Source of the DNA: Lautropia dentalis
Lineage (GTDB): Bacteria > Pseudomonadota > Gammaproteobacteria > Burkholderiales > Burkholderiaceae_E
Assembly (NCBI RefSeq): GCF_003892345.1
Contig: NZ_RRUE01000001.1
Coordinates: 1,209,008-1,273,007 of the forward strand
Length of the DNA stretch: 64,000 nucleotides
Reading direction: 5' to 3'
This document shows, in pieces, positions 1 to 11,847 of the stretch. The number at the start of each line of letters is the position of its first letter. Positions within the stretch are counted from its first letter, which is position 1. A program made the translations under genes and the position numbers. The notes under the pieces were generated by a model that did no database searches, was not told the DNA's origin, and saw nothing but the letters and a program-made list of their open reading frames with translations.

Positions 1-1071
1 GTGCCGGTGCCGGGTGTACCCGATCAGGTCGATCTGGTCGTGAAGGTGACGGAGCGGGCCACCGGCAACATGACCTTCGGGGCCGGCTACTCGTCCACCG
101 AGAAGATGCTGCTGCAGGTGGCACTGAACGAGCCCAACTTCCTCGGTACCGGCAATACCTTCGGTATCGAGGTCAACACGGGCCAGACCCAGCGCACGGC
201 CTCGGTCTCCTATGTCGACCCCTACTTCACGCAGGACGGCGTGAGTCTGGGCACCGACGTGTATTCGCGTACTTTCAACGCCTACAACTCCGGGCTGGGC
301 GACTATCGCATCCGCTCCGCCGGTGGCGGGTTGCGACTGGGTATCCCGTATACCGAACTCGACCGCATCAGCTTCGGCCTGGTATTCGAGCAGAACCAGA
401 TCAAGCCGGGCACCAACGGGCTGCCGCAGCGCTACATCGATTACGTCAACCAGTTCGGTACCACCAGCGATGCCTGGCTGGCCACGCTGGGCTGGTCGCG
501 CGATTCGCGGGATAGTTCGCTGGCGCCCACCCGCGGTCGGCTGCAGCGCCTGAATGTGGACGTGACCTTCCCGGGGCAGGACCTCTCCTACTACCGCGCC
601 ACCTACCAGCACGCCTGGTACACGCCGCTCACCAAGGATTACACCTTCTCGCTGTCGGCCGACGTCGGCTATGGTCGCGGTTTGTCCGGCAAGCCGTATC
701 CGGTGTTCAAGAACTTCTACGCGGGGGGTATCAACTCGGTGCGTGGCTTCGGCTCCAACAGCCTGGGGCCGCGTGACGTGAAGGACAACAACCCGCTGGG
801 AGGCACGGCCTCGTTTGCGGCCAGCGCCGAAATCCTGTTCCCGCTGCCGGGTACCGGCAACGACAAGACGGTACGCGCCTTCCTGTTTGCCGATGCCGGC
901 AACGTGTTCGACAACCGCATCGACTTCGGCGAGCTGCGCTACTCGGTGGGGGCGGGCATCAACTGGCTGTCGCCGGTGGGGCCGCTGAAGCTGTCGCTGG
1001 GCTACCCGGTCAAGCGCAAGCCGGGTGATGACACGCAGCGCGTGCAGTTCGAGATCGGTACGGCGTTCTGA
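1..1071 (+). CDS. bamA: Outer membrane protein assembly factor BamA, C-terminal part (5' end outside window)
   Basis: The reading frame is open from the first base and ends with TGA at 1069-1071, so only the last 356 codons are present. The protein looks like the end of the POTRA region followed by the Omp85 beta-barrel: aromatic, alternating strands, the barrel motif VRGF (in SVRGFGSNSLGPRD), and a terminal strand ending in Phe (FEIGTAF), as expected for outer-membrane barrels. BamA folds and inserts barrel proteins into the outer membrane. It is followed by skp and the lpx genes, the usual proteobacterial order bamA-skp-lpxD-fabZ-lpxA-lpxB. The GTG at base 1 is only an internal Val codon. 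Confidence 0.95.
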   Translation: MPVPGVPDQVDLVVKVTERATGNMTFGAGYSSTEKMLLQVALNEPNFLGTGNTFGIEVNTGQTQRTASVSYVDPYFTQDGVSLGTDVYSRTFNAYNSGLGDYRIRSAGGGLRLGIPYTELDRISFGLVFEQNQIKPGTNGLPQRYIDYVNQFGTTSDAWLATLGWSRDSRDSSLAPTRGRLQRLNVDVTFPGQDLSYYRATYQHAWYTPLTKDYTFSLSADVGYGRGLSGKPYPVFKNFYAGGINSVRGFGSNSLGPRDVKDNNPLGGTASFAASAEILFPLPGTGNDKTVRAFLFADAGNVFDNRIDFGELRYSVGAGINWLSPVGPLKLSLGYPVKRKPGDDTQRVQFEIGTAF

Positions 1072-1329
1072 TCATGTCCGGATGTGCCGGCCTTTCCCAA
1101 GGTGTGTACCGTCCCGCCCCGGCTGGCGCACCACCCCATTTGACCTGTCGGGAAAAGAAACGCTGAAACATTCTTTTTTCGGCCAGCGCCCGGCATTGGC
1201 CATGCGAGGGGCTGAAGTGTGCAAGAATCACCCGTCGAGTGTCTGGCTGCGGCCAGGCAGAAGCGGAGCCGCCTGCCGCCGGGTGGGCCTCCCTTTTCTG
1301 AAACCCTGAATCAACCGCGTTTGTATTAC

Positions 1330-1881
1330 ATGATCAAGACTCTCAGCACCCTTTCCCTGCGCCGTGCCGCCCTGGCCTGTGCGCTCACCGCCGGCCTCGC
1401 TACGGTTGCCGCACCCGCCGCCATGGCCCAGGCCTCTGCCTCCGGTGGCGCCCGCATCGGCTTCGTCAGCACCGAGCGCATCATGCGCGACTCGGCGCCC
1501 GCCAAGGCCGCCCAGGCCAAGATCGAGAAGGACTTCTCTCGCCGCGACAAGGAAATCCAGGATCTGGGCGCCCGCCTGCGCAGTGCCTCCGAGCGCTTCG
1601 AGAAGGACAGCGCCGTCATGACCGACAGCGACCGCGCCCGCCGCCAGCGCGAGCTGTCCGACATGGACCGCGACTTCCAGCGCCGTCAGCGCGAGTTCCG
1701 CGAAGACCTCAACCAGCGCCGCAACGAAGAGCTGACCGGCGTGCTGGACAAGGCCAACCGCGCCATCAAGGCCATTGCCGAGCGTGAGAAGTTCGACCTG
1801 ATCCTGCAGGACGCCGTCTACGTCAGCCCCCGGCTGGACATCACCGACACCGTCATCAAGCAGCTCAACAGCGGCCGCTGA
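1330..1881 (+). CDS. skp: Periplasmic chaperone Skp/OmpH
   Basis: This 183-residue protein starts at ATG 1330. An N-terminal extension to 1219 is open but carries no signal features. Residues 1-32 form a Sec signal peptide ending AAMA-QA. The mature part has the OmpH/Skp pattern: a short beta strand (ARIGFVSTERIM), then two long, charged, Arg/Glu/Gln-rich helices that form the chaperone's tentacles, and a final strand (FDLILQDAVYVS). Skp holds unfolded outer-membrane proteins in the periplasm and delivers them to BamA, encoded just upstream. The 258 bases between bamA and this gene contain no other convincing gene. Confidence 0.93.
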   Translation: MIKTLSTLSLRRAALACALTAGLATVAAPAAMAQASASGGARIGFVSTERIMRDSAPAKAAQAKIEKDFSRRDKEIQDLGARLRSASERFEKDSAVMTDSDRARRQRELSDMDRDFQRRQREFREDLNQRRNEELTGVLDKANRAIKAIAEREKFDLILQDAVYVSPRLDITDTVIKQLNSGR

Positions 1882-2118
1882 TGCCGGGAAGGGGCCATCA
1901 CGGCCCCGCTCCCGTCCGGCCAGCCGGGATGCAGCCCTGGTCGCCCCAGGCGGCCGGTCTGTGGCCACTGGCCTGGCGGGATCTCTGCCGTACCGGGCGT
2001 CCTGCATGACAGCGGTGTCGTGTCACGGATTCCGGTACCTCCCCGGGTTTCCCGGTCCTGACTGCCTCGCTGGTTTCACCGGCCGCGCGCCGGTTGCTCT
2101 TCCCGGACGTCTCTCCTC

Positions 2119-3225
2119 ATGAAACGCACCCTTCATTCCCCCGTTTCCCTGGCCGAACTGGCCAGCGTCCTGGGCGCAGAGCTGCGCGGCGACCCCACCG
2201 TCACCGTCCGGCGGCTGGCCAGCCTGCGCAAGGCCGACAGCGAGAGCATCAGCTTTCTGGTGCGTGCCCAGCAGCGCGAGGCGGCCCATGCCAGCCACGC
2301 GGTGGCCTACATCGTCTCGCCGAAGCTCGTCGATGACCTGCCGGCCGATGCCAACCTGCTGATCGATCCCGACCCCTACGGCGCCTATGCCCGGCTGGCC
2401 CAGTGGTTCGATGCGCAGGTCAATCCGCGCCCGGCCGGCGGCATCGCCCCGGGCGCCCACGTGCATCCCGATGCCACGGTGGCCGCCACGGCCGTCATCG
2501 AGACCGGCGCCGTCATCGGGGCGCACGCCGTCATCGGCGACCAGGCCTGGATCGGCGCCAATACCGTGGTGGGCGCCGGCGCCCATGTGGGCGCCCGTAC
2601 CCGGCTGCACGCCAACGTCTCGCTGGGTGACGACTGCAGCGTCGGTGACGATTCCCTCATCCATTCCGGTGCCGTCATCGGCGCCGACGGCTTTGGCTTT
2701 GCCCCGAAGAAGGGCGGCGGCTGGATCAAGATCCCCCAGCTGGGCGCCGTGGTCATCGGCAATCAGGTCGAAATCGGGGCCTGCACCTGCATCGACCGTG
2801 GTGCGCTGGACGACACCGTCATCGAAGACGGTGTCAAGATCGATAATCTCGTGCAAATCGCCCATAATGTCAGGATCGGTGCAGACACGGCCATTGCTGC
2901 CTGCGCCGGCATCGCAGGAAGCGCGGTCATTGGCAAGCGGGTGCAGATCGGTGGGGCCTCGGGCATTTTCGGGCACATCCACATCTGCGACGATGCCGCC
3001 GTCTCGACGATGACGCTGATCTCCAAGTCGATCACCAAACCGGCTTTCTACAGCGGCATCTTCCCGTCGATGGAAAATGCCGCCTGGGAGCGGGCGGCAG
3101 CCGTGGTCCGGCAGCTGCCGGACATGCGCCGGCGTCTGCGCCGCATGGAGCAGGCACTGGCTGGCGATGCGACCCCAGACGGTACCGGCGAGGCCGGTGC
3201 CGCCAGCAGCCAGGCCGACCAATAA
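2119..3225 (+). CDS. lpxD: UDP-3-O-(3-hydroxyacyl)glucosamine N-acyltransferase LpxD
   Basis: This 368-residue protein starts at ATG 2119. The N-terminal uridine-binding domain (about residues 1-100) is followed by a left-handed beta-helix built of hexapeptide repeats with the [LIV]-G-x-x-x-x pattern ([19 protein letters not shown] and many more). The motif GADGFGF and the His of IAHNVRIG match the LpxD active-site region. LpxD adds the second, N-linked acyl chain during lipid A synthesis in the cytoplasm. The C-terminal helix (residues about 335-368) ends in an Ala/Gly-rich tail. The gene lies 26 bases before fabZ, consistent with one operon. Confidence 0.95.
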   Translation: MKRTLHSPVSLAELASVLGAELRGDPTVTVRRLASLRKADSESISFLVRAQQREAAHASHAVAYIVSPKLVDDLPADANLLIDPDPYGAYARLAQWFDAQVNPRPAGGIAPGAHVHPDATVAATAVIETGAVIGAHAVIGDQAWIGANTVVGAGAHVGARTRLHANVSLGDDCSVGDDSLIHSGAVIGADGFGFAPKKGGGWIKIPQLGAVVIGNQVEIGACTCIDRGALDDTVIEDGVKIDNLVQIAHNVRIGADTAIAACAGIAGSAVIGKRVQIGGASGIFGHIHICDDAAVSTMTLISKSITKPAFYSGIFPSMENAAWERAAAVVRQLPDMRRRLRRMEQALAGDATPDGTGEAGAASSQADQ

Positions 3226-3251
3226 AAGCAAGCCAGGGAATTTGTCCAAGC

Positions 3252-3809
3252 ATGAGTGAAAAACAGCCGGCGATCGATATTTCCGAAATCCTTCGCTATT
3301 TGCCGCACCGGTATCCGTTCCTGCTCATCGACCGGGTCACCGAGATCGATCTCGACGCACGCATCGTCGCCATCAAGAACGTCACCATCAACGAGCCCTT
3401 CTTCCAGGGCCACTTCCCGCACGTGCCGGTCATGCCGGGCGTGCTGGTGCTCGAGGCAATGGCGCAGGCCGCCGGCATCCTGTCGTTCGCCAGCATGGGC
3501 CGCTATTCCGACGCCAACTCGGTCTACTACTTCGCCGGCATCGACGAGGCCCGCTTCAAGCGTCCCGTCAGCCCCGGCGACCAGCTGGTGCTGGACGTGC
3601 GCATCACCCGCAAGTCGCGACTCGTCTGGAAGTTCCACGGCGAGGCCACCGTCGATGGCCAGAAGGTGGCCGAGGCCAGCCTGATGTGCGCGCTGCGCGA
3701 ACTCAACCGCGAGGAAGAAGCCGCCGGTGCCGTGTCCGACCACGGGGCAGGGCGCCCGGCCAGTGCCAACGCGGCACTGCCCGGCAAACCCGGCACCAGC
3801 AGGGCCTGA
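3252..3809 (+). CDS. fabZ: 3-hydroxyacyl-[acyl-carrier-protein] dehydratase FabZ
   Basis: This 185-residue hot-dog-fold protein has the FabZ signatures [13 protein letters not shown] near residue 17 and the catalytic His in [16 protein letters not shown] (about residues 51-66), with the following helix Glu in LVLEAMAQ. It dehydrates 3-hydroxyacyl-ACP in fatty-acid synthesis and competes with LpxA/LpxD for the substrate, which explains its place in the lpx cluster. It is longer than usual (about 150 residues): the last 30 or so residues (after [10 protein letters not shown]) are a Gly/Ala/Pro-rich, probably disordered tail. The gene ends 6 bases before lpxA. Confidence 0.95.
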   Translation: MSEKQPAIDISEILRYLPHRYPFLLIDRVTEIDLDARIVAIKNVTINEPFFQGHFPHVPVMPGVLVLEAMAQAAGILSFASMGRYSDANSVYYFAGIDEARFKRPVSPGDQLVLDVRITRKSRLVWKFHGEATVDGQKVAEASLMCALRELNREEEAAGAVSDHGAGRPASANAALPGKPGTSRA

Positions 3810-3815
3810 ACCAGC

Positions 3816-4610
3816 ATGGCGCAGCCGCTGATTCACCCCACCGCCGTCATCGACCCGGCCGCCGAACTCGATTCGAGTGTCGAGGTCGGCCCCTATGCCG
3901 TCATCGGCCCCCGCGTGCGCATCGGCGCCGGCAGCCGTATTGCCGCCCATGTGGTGCTGGAAGGCCCCACCACGCTGGGCGAGAACAACCGCCTGTATCC
4001 GTTCTGCTCGGTGGGGGCCGCCCCGCAGGACAAGAAATACGCCGGTGAGGACACCAGCCTCGAAATCGGCAACGGCAACACCATCCGCGAGTGCGTCACC
4101 ATCAACCGGGGCACGGCGCAGGACGTGGGCGTCACCCGCCTGGGCGATGACAACTGGATCATGGCCTACGTCCACATCGCACACGATTGCCAGGTGGGCA
4201 GCCACACCATCTTTGCCAACACCACCAATCTGGCCGGTCACGTGCACATCGGTGACTGGGTGATTCTGGGCGGCAACTCGCAGGTGCACCAGTTCTGCAA
4301 GATCGGTGCCCACGCCATGACTGGCACCGGCTCCATCGTCCTGCAGGACATCCCGCCCTACGTGATGGCCTCCGGCAACCCGCTGGCCACCCACGGCATC
4401 AACAGCGAGGGCCTGCGCCGCCGGGGCTTCACGCCGGACGAGATCACCGCCATCCGCCGCGCCTACAAGACGCTCTACCGTCAGGGCCTGTCGCTGGCCG
4501 AGGCCCGCGAGGCGCTGCAGGCCCAGGCTGTCGCTGACGAGCTGCACCAGAAGTGCCTCGGTCCGCTGGTGCAGTTCCTGGGCGAGGCCACACGCGGCAT
4601 TGCGCGCTGA
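3816..4610 (+). CDS. lpxA: UDP-N-acetylglucosamine acyltransferase LpxA
   Basis: The 264-residue product is of normal length. The hexapeptide-repeat beta-helix occupies residues 1-190, with the catalytic His in the MAYVHIAHDCQVG segment and the substrate-binding HVHIGDWVILGGNSQVHQF region. An alpha-helical C-terminal domain follows (about residues 190-264). LpxA performs the first step of lipid A synthesis, acylating the 3-OH of UDP-GlcNAc from acyl-ACP. It sits between fabZ (6-base gap) and lpxB (ATG 4 bases after the lpxA stop). Confidence 0.96.
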   Translation: MAQPLIHPTAVIDPAAELDSSVEVGPYAVIGPRVRIGAGSRIAAHVVLEGPTTLGENNRLYPFCSVGAAPQDKKYAGEDTSLEIGNGNTIRECVTINRGTAQDVGVTRLGDDNWIMAYVHIAHDCQVGSHTIFANTTNLAGHVHIGDWVILGGNSQVHQFCKIGAHAMTGTGSIVLQDIPPYVMASGNPLATHGINSEGLRRRGFTPDEITAIRRAYKTLYRQGLSLAEAREALQAQAVADELHQKCLGPLVQFLGEATRGIAR

Positions 4611-4614
4611 GGGC

Positions 4615-5871
4615 ATGAGCACGCGGATCGGCATGGTCGCGGGCGAAGCCTCGGGCGACCTGCTTGCGGCGTCGGTGTTGCAATACTGGCAGCAGCAGAA
4701 ACCACGACAGGCTGCTGTCCCCCCTTCGGATGCGTCCTCTTCGGATATACCTTCCGATCCGGCACCAGGCGAGGCGGCATCCGCGCCCGACGTGATGTCC
4801 CCTGCATCTTCCGGCAACCTCATGCAAACGGCCGGCATCGGTGGCCCCCGCATGCAGGCCGCCGGCTTCGATGCCTGGTGGCCCAGCGACCTGCTGGCCG
4901 TGCACGGCTACGCCGAAGCTTTCAAGGTGCTGCCGAAGCTGCTATGGATCCGCCGCCAGCTGGCGCAGCGCCTGCTCGACTGGCCGGCGCGCGGCTTCAT
5001 CGGTGTCGATGCCCCCGATTTCAACCTCGGTCTCGAAACCCGCCTGCGCGCCGCCGGCGTGCGCACCTGGCACTTCGTCAGCCCCTCCATCTGGGCGTGG
5101 CGGCGCGAGCGCATCGAGAAAATCCGTCAGGCCGCCGACCACATGCTGCTGATTTTCCCGTTCGAGGAAGCCATCTACCGCGAGGCCGGCATTCCCGCCA
5201 CCTACTGTGGCCACCCGCTGGCCGACCAGATTCCGTTCCACCCCGATCAGGGCGCAGCCCGTGCCGAACTGGGGCTGGCGGCGCAGGGCACCGTCATCGC
5301 CCTGATGCCCGGCAGCCGCCATGCCGAAGTCGAGCACCTCGCGCCCGTGTTTCTGGCCGCCGCCGTGCTGCTGCACCGCCAGCATCCCGACTGGCATTTC
5401 ATCCTGCCTGCCGCCGGCGACGCCCGTCATGCCCAGCTGCGGGCGCTGATCGACACCGATCCCGCGTGGCAGAAACTGCCGCTGCAGCTGCTGCACGGCC
5501 AGTCCCACACCGCGCTGGCCGCCTGCGACCAGACGCTGATCGCCAGCGGCACCGCCACGCTGGAGGCGGCCCTCTACAAGCGGCCGATGGTGATTGCCTA
5601 CCGGATGTCGCCGTTCTCCTACCGGCTGATGAAGGGCAGGAACTACCAGCCGTGGTTTGGCCTGCCCAACATTCTGGCCGGTGAGTTTCTGGTGCCCGAG
5701 TTCATTCAGGACGCCGCCACTCCCGAGGTGCTGGCCCGGGCCATCAGCCAGCAGCATGACGACGCAGCCGGCTGCGACCGTCTGCGCACGCGCTTTGCCG
5801 CCATGCACCACGAGCTGGCTCGCGACTGCGCGCGGCGTGTGGCCGATACCGTGATGAACGACCTTGCATGA
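4615..5871 (+). CDS. lpxB: Lipid-A-disaccharide synthase LpxB with a low-complexity insertion
   Basis: I chose ATG 4615 (418 residues), just after the lpxA stop; a TTG at 4600 would overlap lpxA. Family motifs are clear: [12 protein letters not shown] at the N terminus, [48 protein letters not shown], and [13 protein letters not shown] plus [11 protein letters not shown] in the nucleotide-binding half. LpxB is a peripheral membrane glycosyltransferase (GT19) that joins lipid X and UDP-diacylglucosamine. Oddity: between [10 protein letters not shown] and GIGGPRM there are about 40 extra Pro/Ser/Ala/Asp-rich residues where E. coli LpxB has a short loop. The last bases overlap rnhB (ATGA). Confidence 0.94.
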   Translation: MSTRIGMVAGEASGDLLAASVLQYWQQQKPRQAAVPPSDASSSDIPSDPAPGEAASAPDVMSPASSGNLMQTAGIGGPRMQAAGFDAWWPSDLLAVHGYAEAFKVLPKLLWIRRQLAQRLLDWPARGFIGVDAPDFNLGLETRLRAAGVRTWHFVSPSIWAWRRERIEKIRQAADHMLLIFPFEEAIYREAGIPATYCGHPLADQIPFHPDQGAARAELGLAAQGTVIALMPGSRHAEVEHLAPVFLAAAVLLHRQHPDWHFILPAAGDARHAQLRALIDTDPAWQKLPLQLLHGQSHTALAACDQTLIASGTATLEAALYKRPMVIAYRMSPFSYRLMKGRNYQPWFGLPNILAGEFLVPEFIQDAATPEVLARAISQQHDDAAGCDRLRTRFAAMHHELARDCARRVADTVMNDLA

Positions 5872-6476
5872 CTGCCTCCCCCCTCGATCTCACCTTTGTG
5901 GCCGACCCCACCATCGCCGGCGTCGATGAGGCCGGTCGTGGTCCGCTGGCCGGGCCGGTGGTGGCCGCGGCCGTCATCCTGCACCCCGACCATCCCATCG
6001 AGGGGCTGCGTGACTCCAAGAAGCTCAGCGCCCGTCGTCGTGAGCGGCTGGCTGCCGAGATCCGTGAACGGGCGCTGGCCTTTGCCGTGGCCAGTGCCAG
6101 CGTCGAGGAGATCGACCGGCTCAACATCCTGCGTGCCACGCTGCTGGCCATGACCCGTGCCATCGAGGGCCTGGACCCTCGGCCGCGCCACGTGCGCATC
6201 GATGGCAACCGTGCACCACGGCTGGACGGCATGCGTGTCGAAACCGTCATCGGCGGTGACGACCAGGACCCGGCCATCGCCGCGGCCTCCATTCTCGCCA
6301 AGACGGTGCGGGACGGCCTGATGCTGCAGTACGCCGAGCAGTTTCCTGCCTACGGCTTCGAGCGCCACATGGGCTACGGAACGGCCGTGCACATGGCCGC
6401 CCTGCGCGAGCACGGCCCCTGCGAAATCCACCGCCGCAGCTTTGCCCCGGTGGCCCGCGTGATAAAAGGCGGGTGA
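5868..6476 (+). CDS. rnhB: Ribonuclease HII
   Basis: The 202-residue protein carries the RNase HII active-site motif [15 protein letters not shown] (residues about 18-32) and downstream acidic residues in [10 protein letters not shown] and [16 protein letters not shown] conserved Tyr/His region follows ([11 protein letters not shown]). It removes RNA from RNA:DNA hybrids and misincorporated ribonucleotides. The start overlaps the lpxB stop by 4 bases, so the two are translationally coupled. It ends the lpx operon in the usual betaproteobacterial order. Confidence 0.95.
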   Translation: MTASPLDLTFVADPTIAGVDEAGRGPLAGPVVAAAVILHPDHPIEGLRDSKKLSARRRERLAAEIRERALAFAVASASVEEIDRLNILRATLLAMTRAIEGLDPRPRHVRIDGNRAPRLDGMRVETVIGGDDQDPAIAAASILAKTVRDGLMLQYAEQFPAYGFERHMGYGTAVHMAALREHGPCEIHRRSFAPVARVIKGG

Positions 6477-6616
6477 GGCCCGGCACGCCTGTGCCGTCCA
6501 TGGAGGCGTGTCATGAGGCGCATCATGAGGCGTGCATGTGGTGTGCCGGCGCGTGTATGGCGTGTGTTCCGTGACACCGGGTACCATCGAACCCATTCAT
6601 CAGACGCTCCTTCGTC

Positions 6617-7504
6617 ATGTCCGACCCCCTCATCACGCTGGCGGCTGCCCGCCGCCGGTTGCAGCACACCCCCGCCGACATCTCGTCCAGCAGCAACCCC
6701 AAATGGCGCCATCTGCGCGAGCTGCTCGAATCGGCCCGCGAACGTCGCCGCAGCGGCCAGACCGTGCTGGAAGGCTGGCACCTGCTGGATGCCTGGCTGG
6801 CCACCGGACGCCCCATCCGCCAGCTGGTGATTCCGCAGCGCACGCTGCAGCAGCTCGCCGGGGTGCCGGCAAGTGACGGAGATGACATCGACGAGTCTGT
6901 GGAACATTCCTCCCCCGTGCAGGTCGCAGCCAATGCCCACTGGCTGATTCTCGACGACCGCCTGTTCGGCGAACTGGACCTGCTGCCGTCACCGTCCCCG
7001 GTGCTGGCGGTGGTCGATACGCCCCGGCCGCTGCTGCCAGCGCGCCTTGGGGAAGGCGGTGACATCATCGTACTCGACCGCGTGCAGGACCCCGGCAACG
7101 TCGGCGCCATCCTGCGCACGGCTGCCGCCGCCGGCGTGCAGACCCTGCTCACCACCCCCGGCACGGCCGCCTGCTGGGCGCCCAAGGTATTGCGCGCCGG
7201 CATGGGTGGGCACTTCGTGATGGACATCGTCGAGAACGTGGCACCACACGCCCTGCAGGCGCTGGTCACGCATCTGCCCCTGGCGGGCACGGTGCTGCAG
7301 GGCGGGCAGTCGCTCTACGGCACGGACCTGCGTTCACCACTGGCCTGGGTGTTCGGCAACGAGGGCGAGGGCATTGCACCGGCCCTGCAGGAACGGCTGG
7401 GCCTGCGGCTGACCATTCCGCAGGCGGCCGGGGTCGAATCCCTCAACGTGGCGGCTTCGGCCGCCGTGTGCCTGTTCGAGCAGCGCCGCCAGCGGCTGGT
7501 CTAA
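6617..7504 (+). CDS. SpoU/TrmH-family RNA 2'-O-ribose methyltransferase
   Basis: The 295-residue protein has the three SpoU (SPOUT) motifs: LDRVQDPGNVGAILRTAA (about residues 153-170), LAWVFGNEGEGI, and IPQAAGVESLNVAASAA near the C terminus. Together they form the trefoil knot that binds S-adenosylmethionine. The N-terminal part (VLEGWHLLDAWL) matches the substrate-binding domain of rRNA methyltransferases of the RlmB/TsnR group. The exact RNA target cannot be read from sequence. It lies 140 bases behind rnhB, and its stop borders an inverted-repeat element. Confidence 0.88.
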   Translation: MSDPLITLAAARRRLQHTPADISSSSNPKWRHLRELLESARERRRSGQTVLEGWHLLDAWLATGRPIRQLVIPQRTLQQLAGVPASDGDDIDESVEHSSPVQVAANAHWLILDDRLFGELDLLPSPSPVLAVVDTPRPLLPARLGEGGDIIVLDRVQDPGNVGAILRTAAAAGVQTLLTTPGTAACWAPKVLRAGMGGHFVMDIVENVAPHALQALVTHLPLAGTVLQGGQSLYGTDLRSPLAWVFGNEGEGIAPALQERLGLRLTIPQAAGVESLNVAASAAVCLFEQRRQRLV

Positions 7505-7668
7505 GGACCCTCTGTAAAAGTCTGCGAGCGCTTTGAGCCCAGGATCGGGATGAGCCAGAAGGCGCCATTTGTTGGCAATAGCAGGGCTATTGGCGACAAA
7601 TGGCAACGCACTGGATCGCCCGAGCATGGGAATCAAAGTGCCGCAGGACTTTTGAAGAGGGTCCCTAA
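7505..7668 (+). repeat. MITE/REP-like element with nested inverted repeats
   Basis: The outer ends pair imperfectly over about 22 bases: GGACCCTCTGTAAAAGTCTG at 7505 faces the complement of CAGGACTTTTGAAGAGGGTCC ending near 7665. In the middle, GCCATTTGTTGGCAATAGC pairs with GCTATTGGCGACAAATGGC around an AGG loop. The element has no credible coding capacity. About half of a related sequence recurs at 55549-55597 on the opposite strand. It sits exactly between the stop of the methyltransferase gene and the convergent ppsR gene. Confidence 0.7.
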
Positions 7669-7796
7669 GTCCCGCCGAAGCCCATCCAGCCTGCTGCCGG
7701 TGCATCACGGTATCCCCACAGCCGGCGCATCAACCCTGCTGCCGATGCATCAGCCTGCCGCCCGGATCATGCCGTGGCAGGGCCGGCGCCGGGGTG

Positions 7797-8639
7797 TCAG
7801 ACAATCGGCGGCACCACGTCGTCCATCTCGATCACGGTCAGGATGGTGGCGGCAATTTCCTCGATCGACTTGGTGGTGGTCGAGAGCATCGAAACCCCCT
7901 CGCGGCGCATCATCGATTCGGCCTGGCGCACCTCGTCGCGGCAGTTCTCCAGCGACGCATAGCGGCTGTCGGGCCGGCGCTCGCTGCGTACCTCGTGCAG
8001 GCGCTCTGGCGTGATGGTCAGGCCGAACAGCTTGTGCTTGTACTGGTAGAGCACCTCGGGCAGACGCATCCGGTCGAAATCTTCCGGAATGAGCGGATAG
8101 TTGGCGGCCTTGATGCCGTGCTGGATGGACAGGTACAGGCTGGTGGGCGTCTTGCCGCAGCGCGATACCCCCACCAGAATCACGTCGGCCGTGCCCAGCT
8201 CGGCGTGCTGCTGGCCATCGTCGTGCGACAGCGAGAAATTGATGGCGTCGATGCGGGCCTGATAGGCGTCCGGGCTCTTGATGCGGTGGAACTGGCCCAC
8301 CCCGCGCGATGCCTTGCGGCCCAGCTCGCCCTCGAGCCGCTGCACGAAGGTGCCGATCAGGTCCAGATACTCGGCGTTGGCCGTCTGCACGATGCCGCTG
8401 ATTTCCGGATTGGCCAGCGTCGAAAACACCAGCGGGCGGCGCCCGTCGTTCTGCGCCGCCAGGTTGATCCGCGCCACCGCCTCGTGTGCCTTGGCCGGGC
8501 TGTCGGTGAAGGGCAGACGCACATTGCGCGTCTTCAGGTCGTCGAACTGGCTCAGCAGCGACATGCCGAAGGTCTCGGCCGTGATGCCGGTACCGTCCGA
8601 AATGAAATAGGCCGTACGGTCGTGGGGCAGGGCGGTCAT
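7797..8639 (-). CDS. ppsR: Phosphoenolpyruvate synthase regulatory protein (PSRP, DUF299 kinase/pyrophosphorylase)
   Basis: About 280 residues from ATG 8639; ATG 8654 (five residues more) is also possible, and neither has a clear Shine-Dalgarno. Key motifs are TAYFISDGTGITAETFG at the N terminus and the P-loop-like GVSRCGKTPTSLYL in the C-terminal half. The family uses ADP to phosphorylate, and phosphate to reactivate, the regulatory Thr of PEP synthase. Divergent location opposite ppsA, about 450 bases away, fits that role. Confidence 0.93.
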   Translation of the reverse strand: MTALPHDRTAYFISDGTGITAETFGMSLLSQFDDLKTRNVRLPFTDSPAKAHEAVARINLAAQNDGRRPLVFSTLANPEISGIVQTANAEYLDLIGTFVQRLEGELGRKASRGVGQFHRIKSPDAYQARIDAINFSLSHDDGQQHAELGTADVILVGVSRCGKTPTSLYLSIQHGIKAANYPLIPEDFDRMRLPEVLYQYKHKLFGLTITPERLHEVRSERRPDSRYASLENCRDEVRQAESMMRREGVSMLSTTTKSIEEIAATILTVIEMDDVVPPIV

Positions 8640-9086
8640 GGTGGGCGGGTTCATGGACGGGGCAGTGTCGGTCGGAGGGCAGGCAGAAAATGTACATGCA
8701 GTCGCAGCCGATGAAATTACCACATGGTCCATCCATCAGGGTTATCGAGCGTACCCGTGCAAACGAACGCAAATCCCGTTACGGGTACCAGCCGCTAGAA
8801 TAGGGGGCAAGGAGACACGTGGTGAATTTGAGAAGCCGTTACCACCGCCAGACCTGGCTCCAGCATGACAGGCGCGGTGTCCCTGTCGCCTGCCTGCCCG
8901 TCTGGCGCCGCACGTCCTTTCCGGTACCGCCCATCGCTGGTACCGCACGCCTTCTCAAGTTCATCGGCCTTCGCTGCGGTCTGACCAGGCAGCGCTTCCG
9001 TGCCGCATGCCGCGTGCGCCACCGCCGCATGCGTCTTCCGCGCCCGGCCGAAACAACCGAATTCTCAACCATCTGGAACCTTCATC
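8640..9086. other. ppsR-ppsA divergent intergenic region
   Basis: About 450 bases hold the promoters of two divergently transcribed partner genes. I see no credible gene. The stretch 8760-8795 contains several short imperfect repeats of ACG/CGT (AAACGAACGCAAATCCCGTTACGGG), which could be regulatory. No consensus promoter could be fixed with confidence. Confidence 0.4.
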
Positions 9087-11498
<2,412 letters not shown>

Positions 11499-11547
11499 TG
11501 GCCTGATTGCCTGTCTGGCCGGTACGTAGCCTGTTTGTGCCCGGCCC

Positions 11548-11571
11548 GCCGCCTTCGGGCGGCATTTTTTT
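11548..11571 (+). terminator. Rho-independent terminator of ppsA
   Basis: A perfect 6-bp stem GCCGCC/GGCGGC (11548-11553 with 11558-11563) closes a TTCG tetraloop and is followed by A and seven T. It lies 50 bases behind the ppsA stop. Confidence 0.9.
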
Positions 11572-11592
11572 GGCCGTTCCCGCGATCTGGCC

Positions 11593-11682
11593 GTTCACCC
11601 CCGCCTGTCCGTGCGATCCTGTCTTTGTCGGTGTCGGAGGCAGCAGTGTTCACGTTCACCCCCGCCTGTCTATGCGATCCTG
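11593..11682. repeat. 29-bp direct repeat pair
   Basis: GTTCACCCCCGCCTGTC followed by a nearly identical 12-base tail occurs at 11593-11621 and again at 11654-11682 with two mismatches. It lies in the 276-base gap between the ppsA terminator and the nfeD-like gene. No gene is visible here; the function is unknown. Confidence 0.6.
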
Positions 11683-11847
11683 ATGTCTCTCCAGCTGCTC
11701 ATCCCCCTGGTCTGCCGGCTGGTGTGGTGTGGACACGCCGAACCTTTGCGTTTTCTGCAACGGTCAGCCGTTCGTCCGTTCACACCTTGACACATTGCCC
11801 GAGCGTCCCAAAATGAGAACAAGGCGCAAGAAAAAGGAGGGCAGGGC

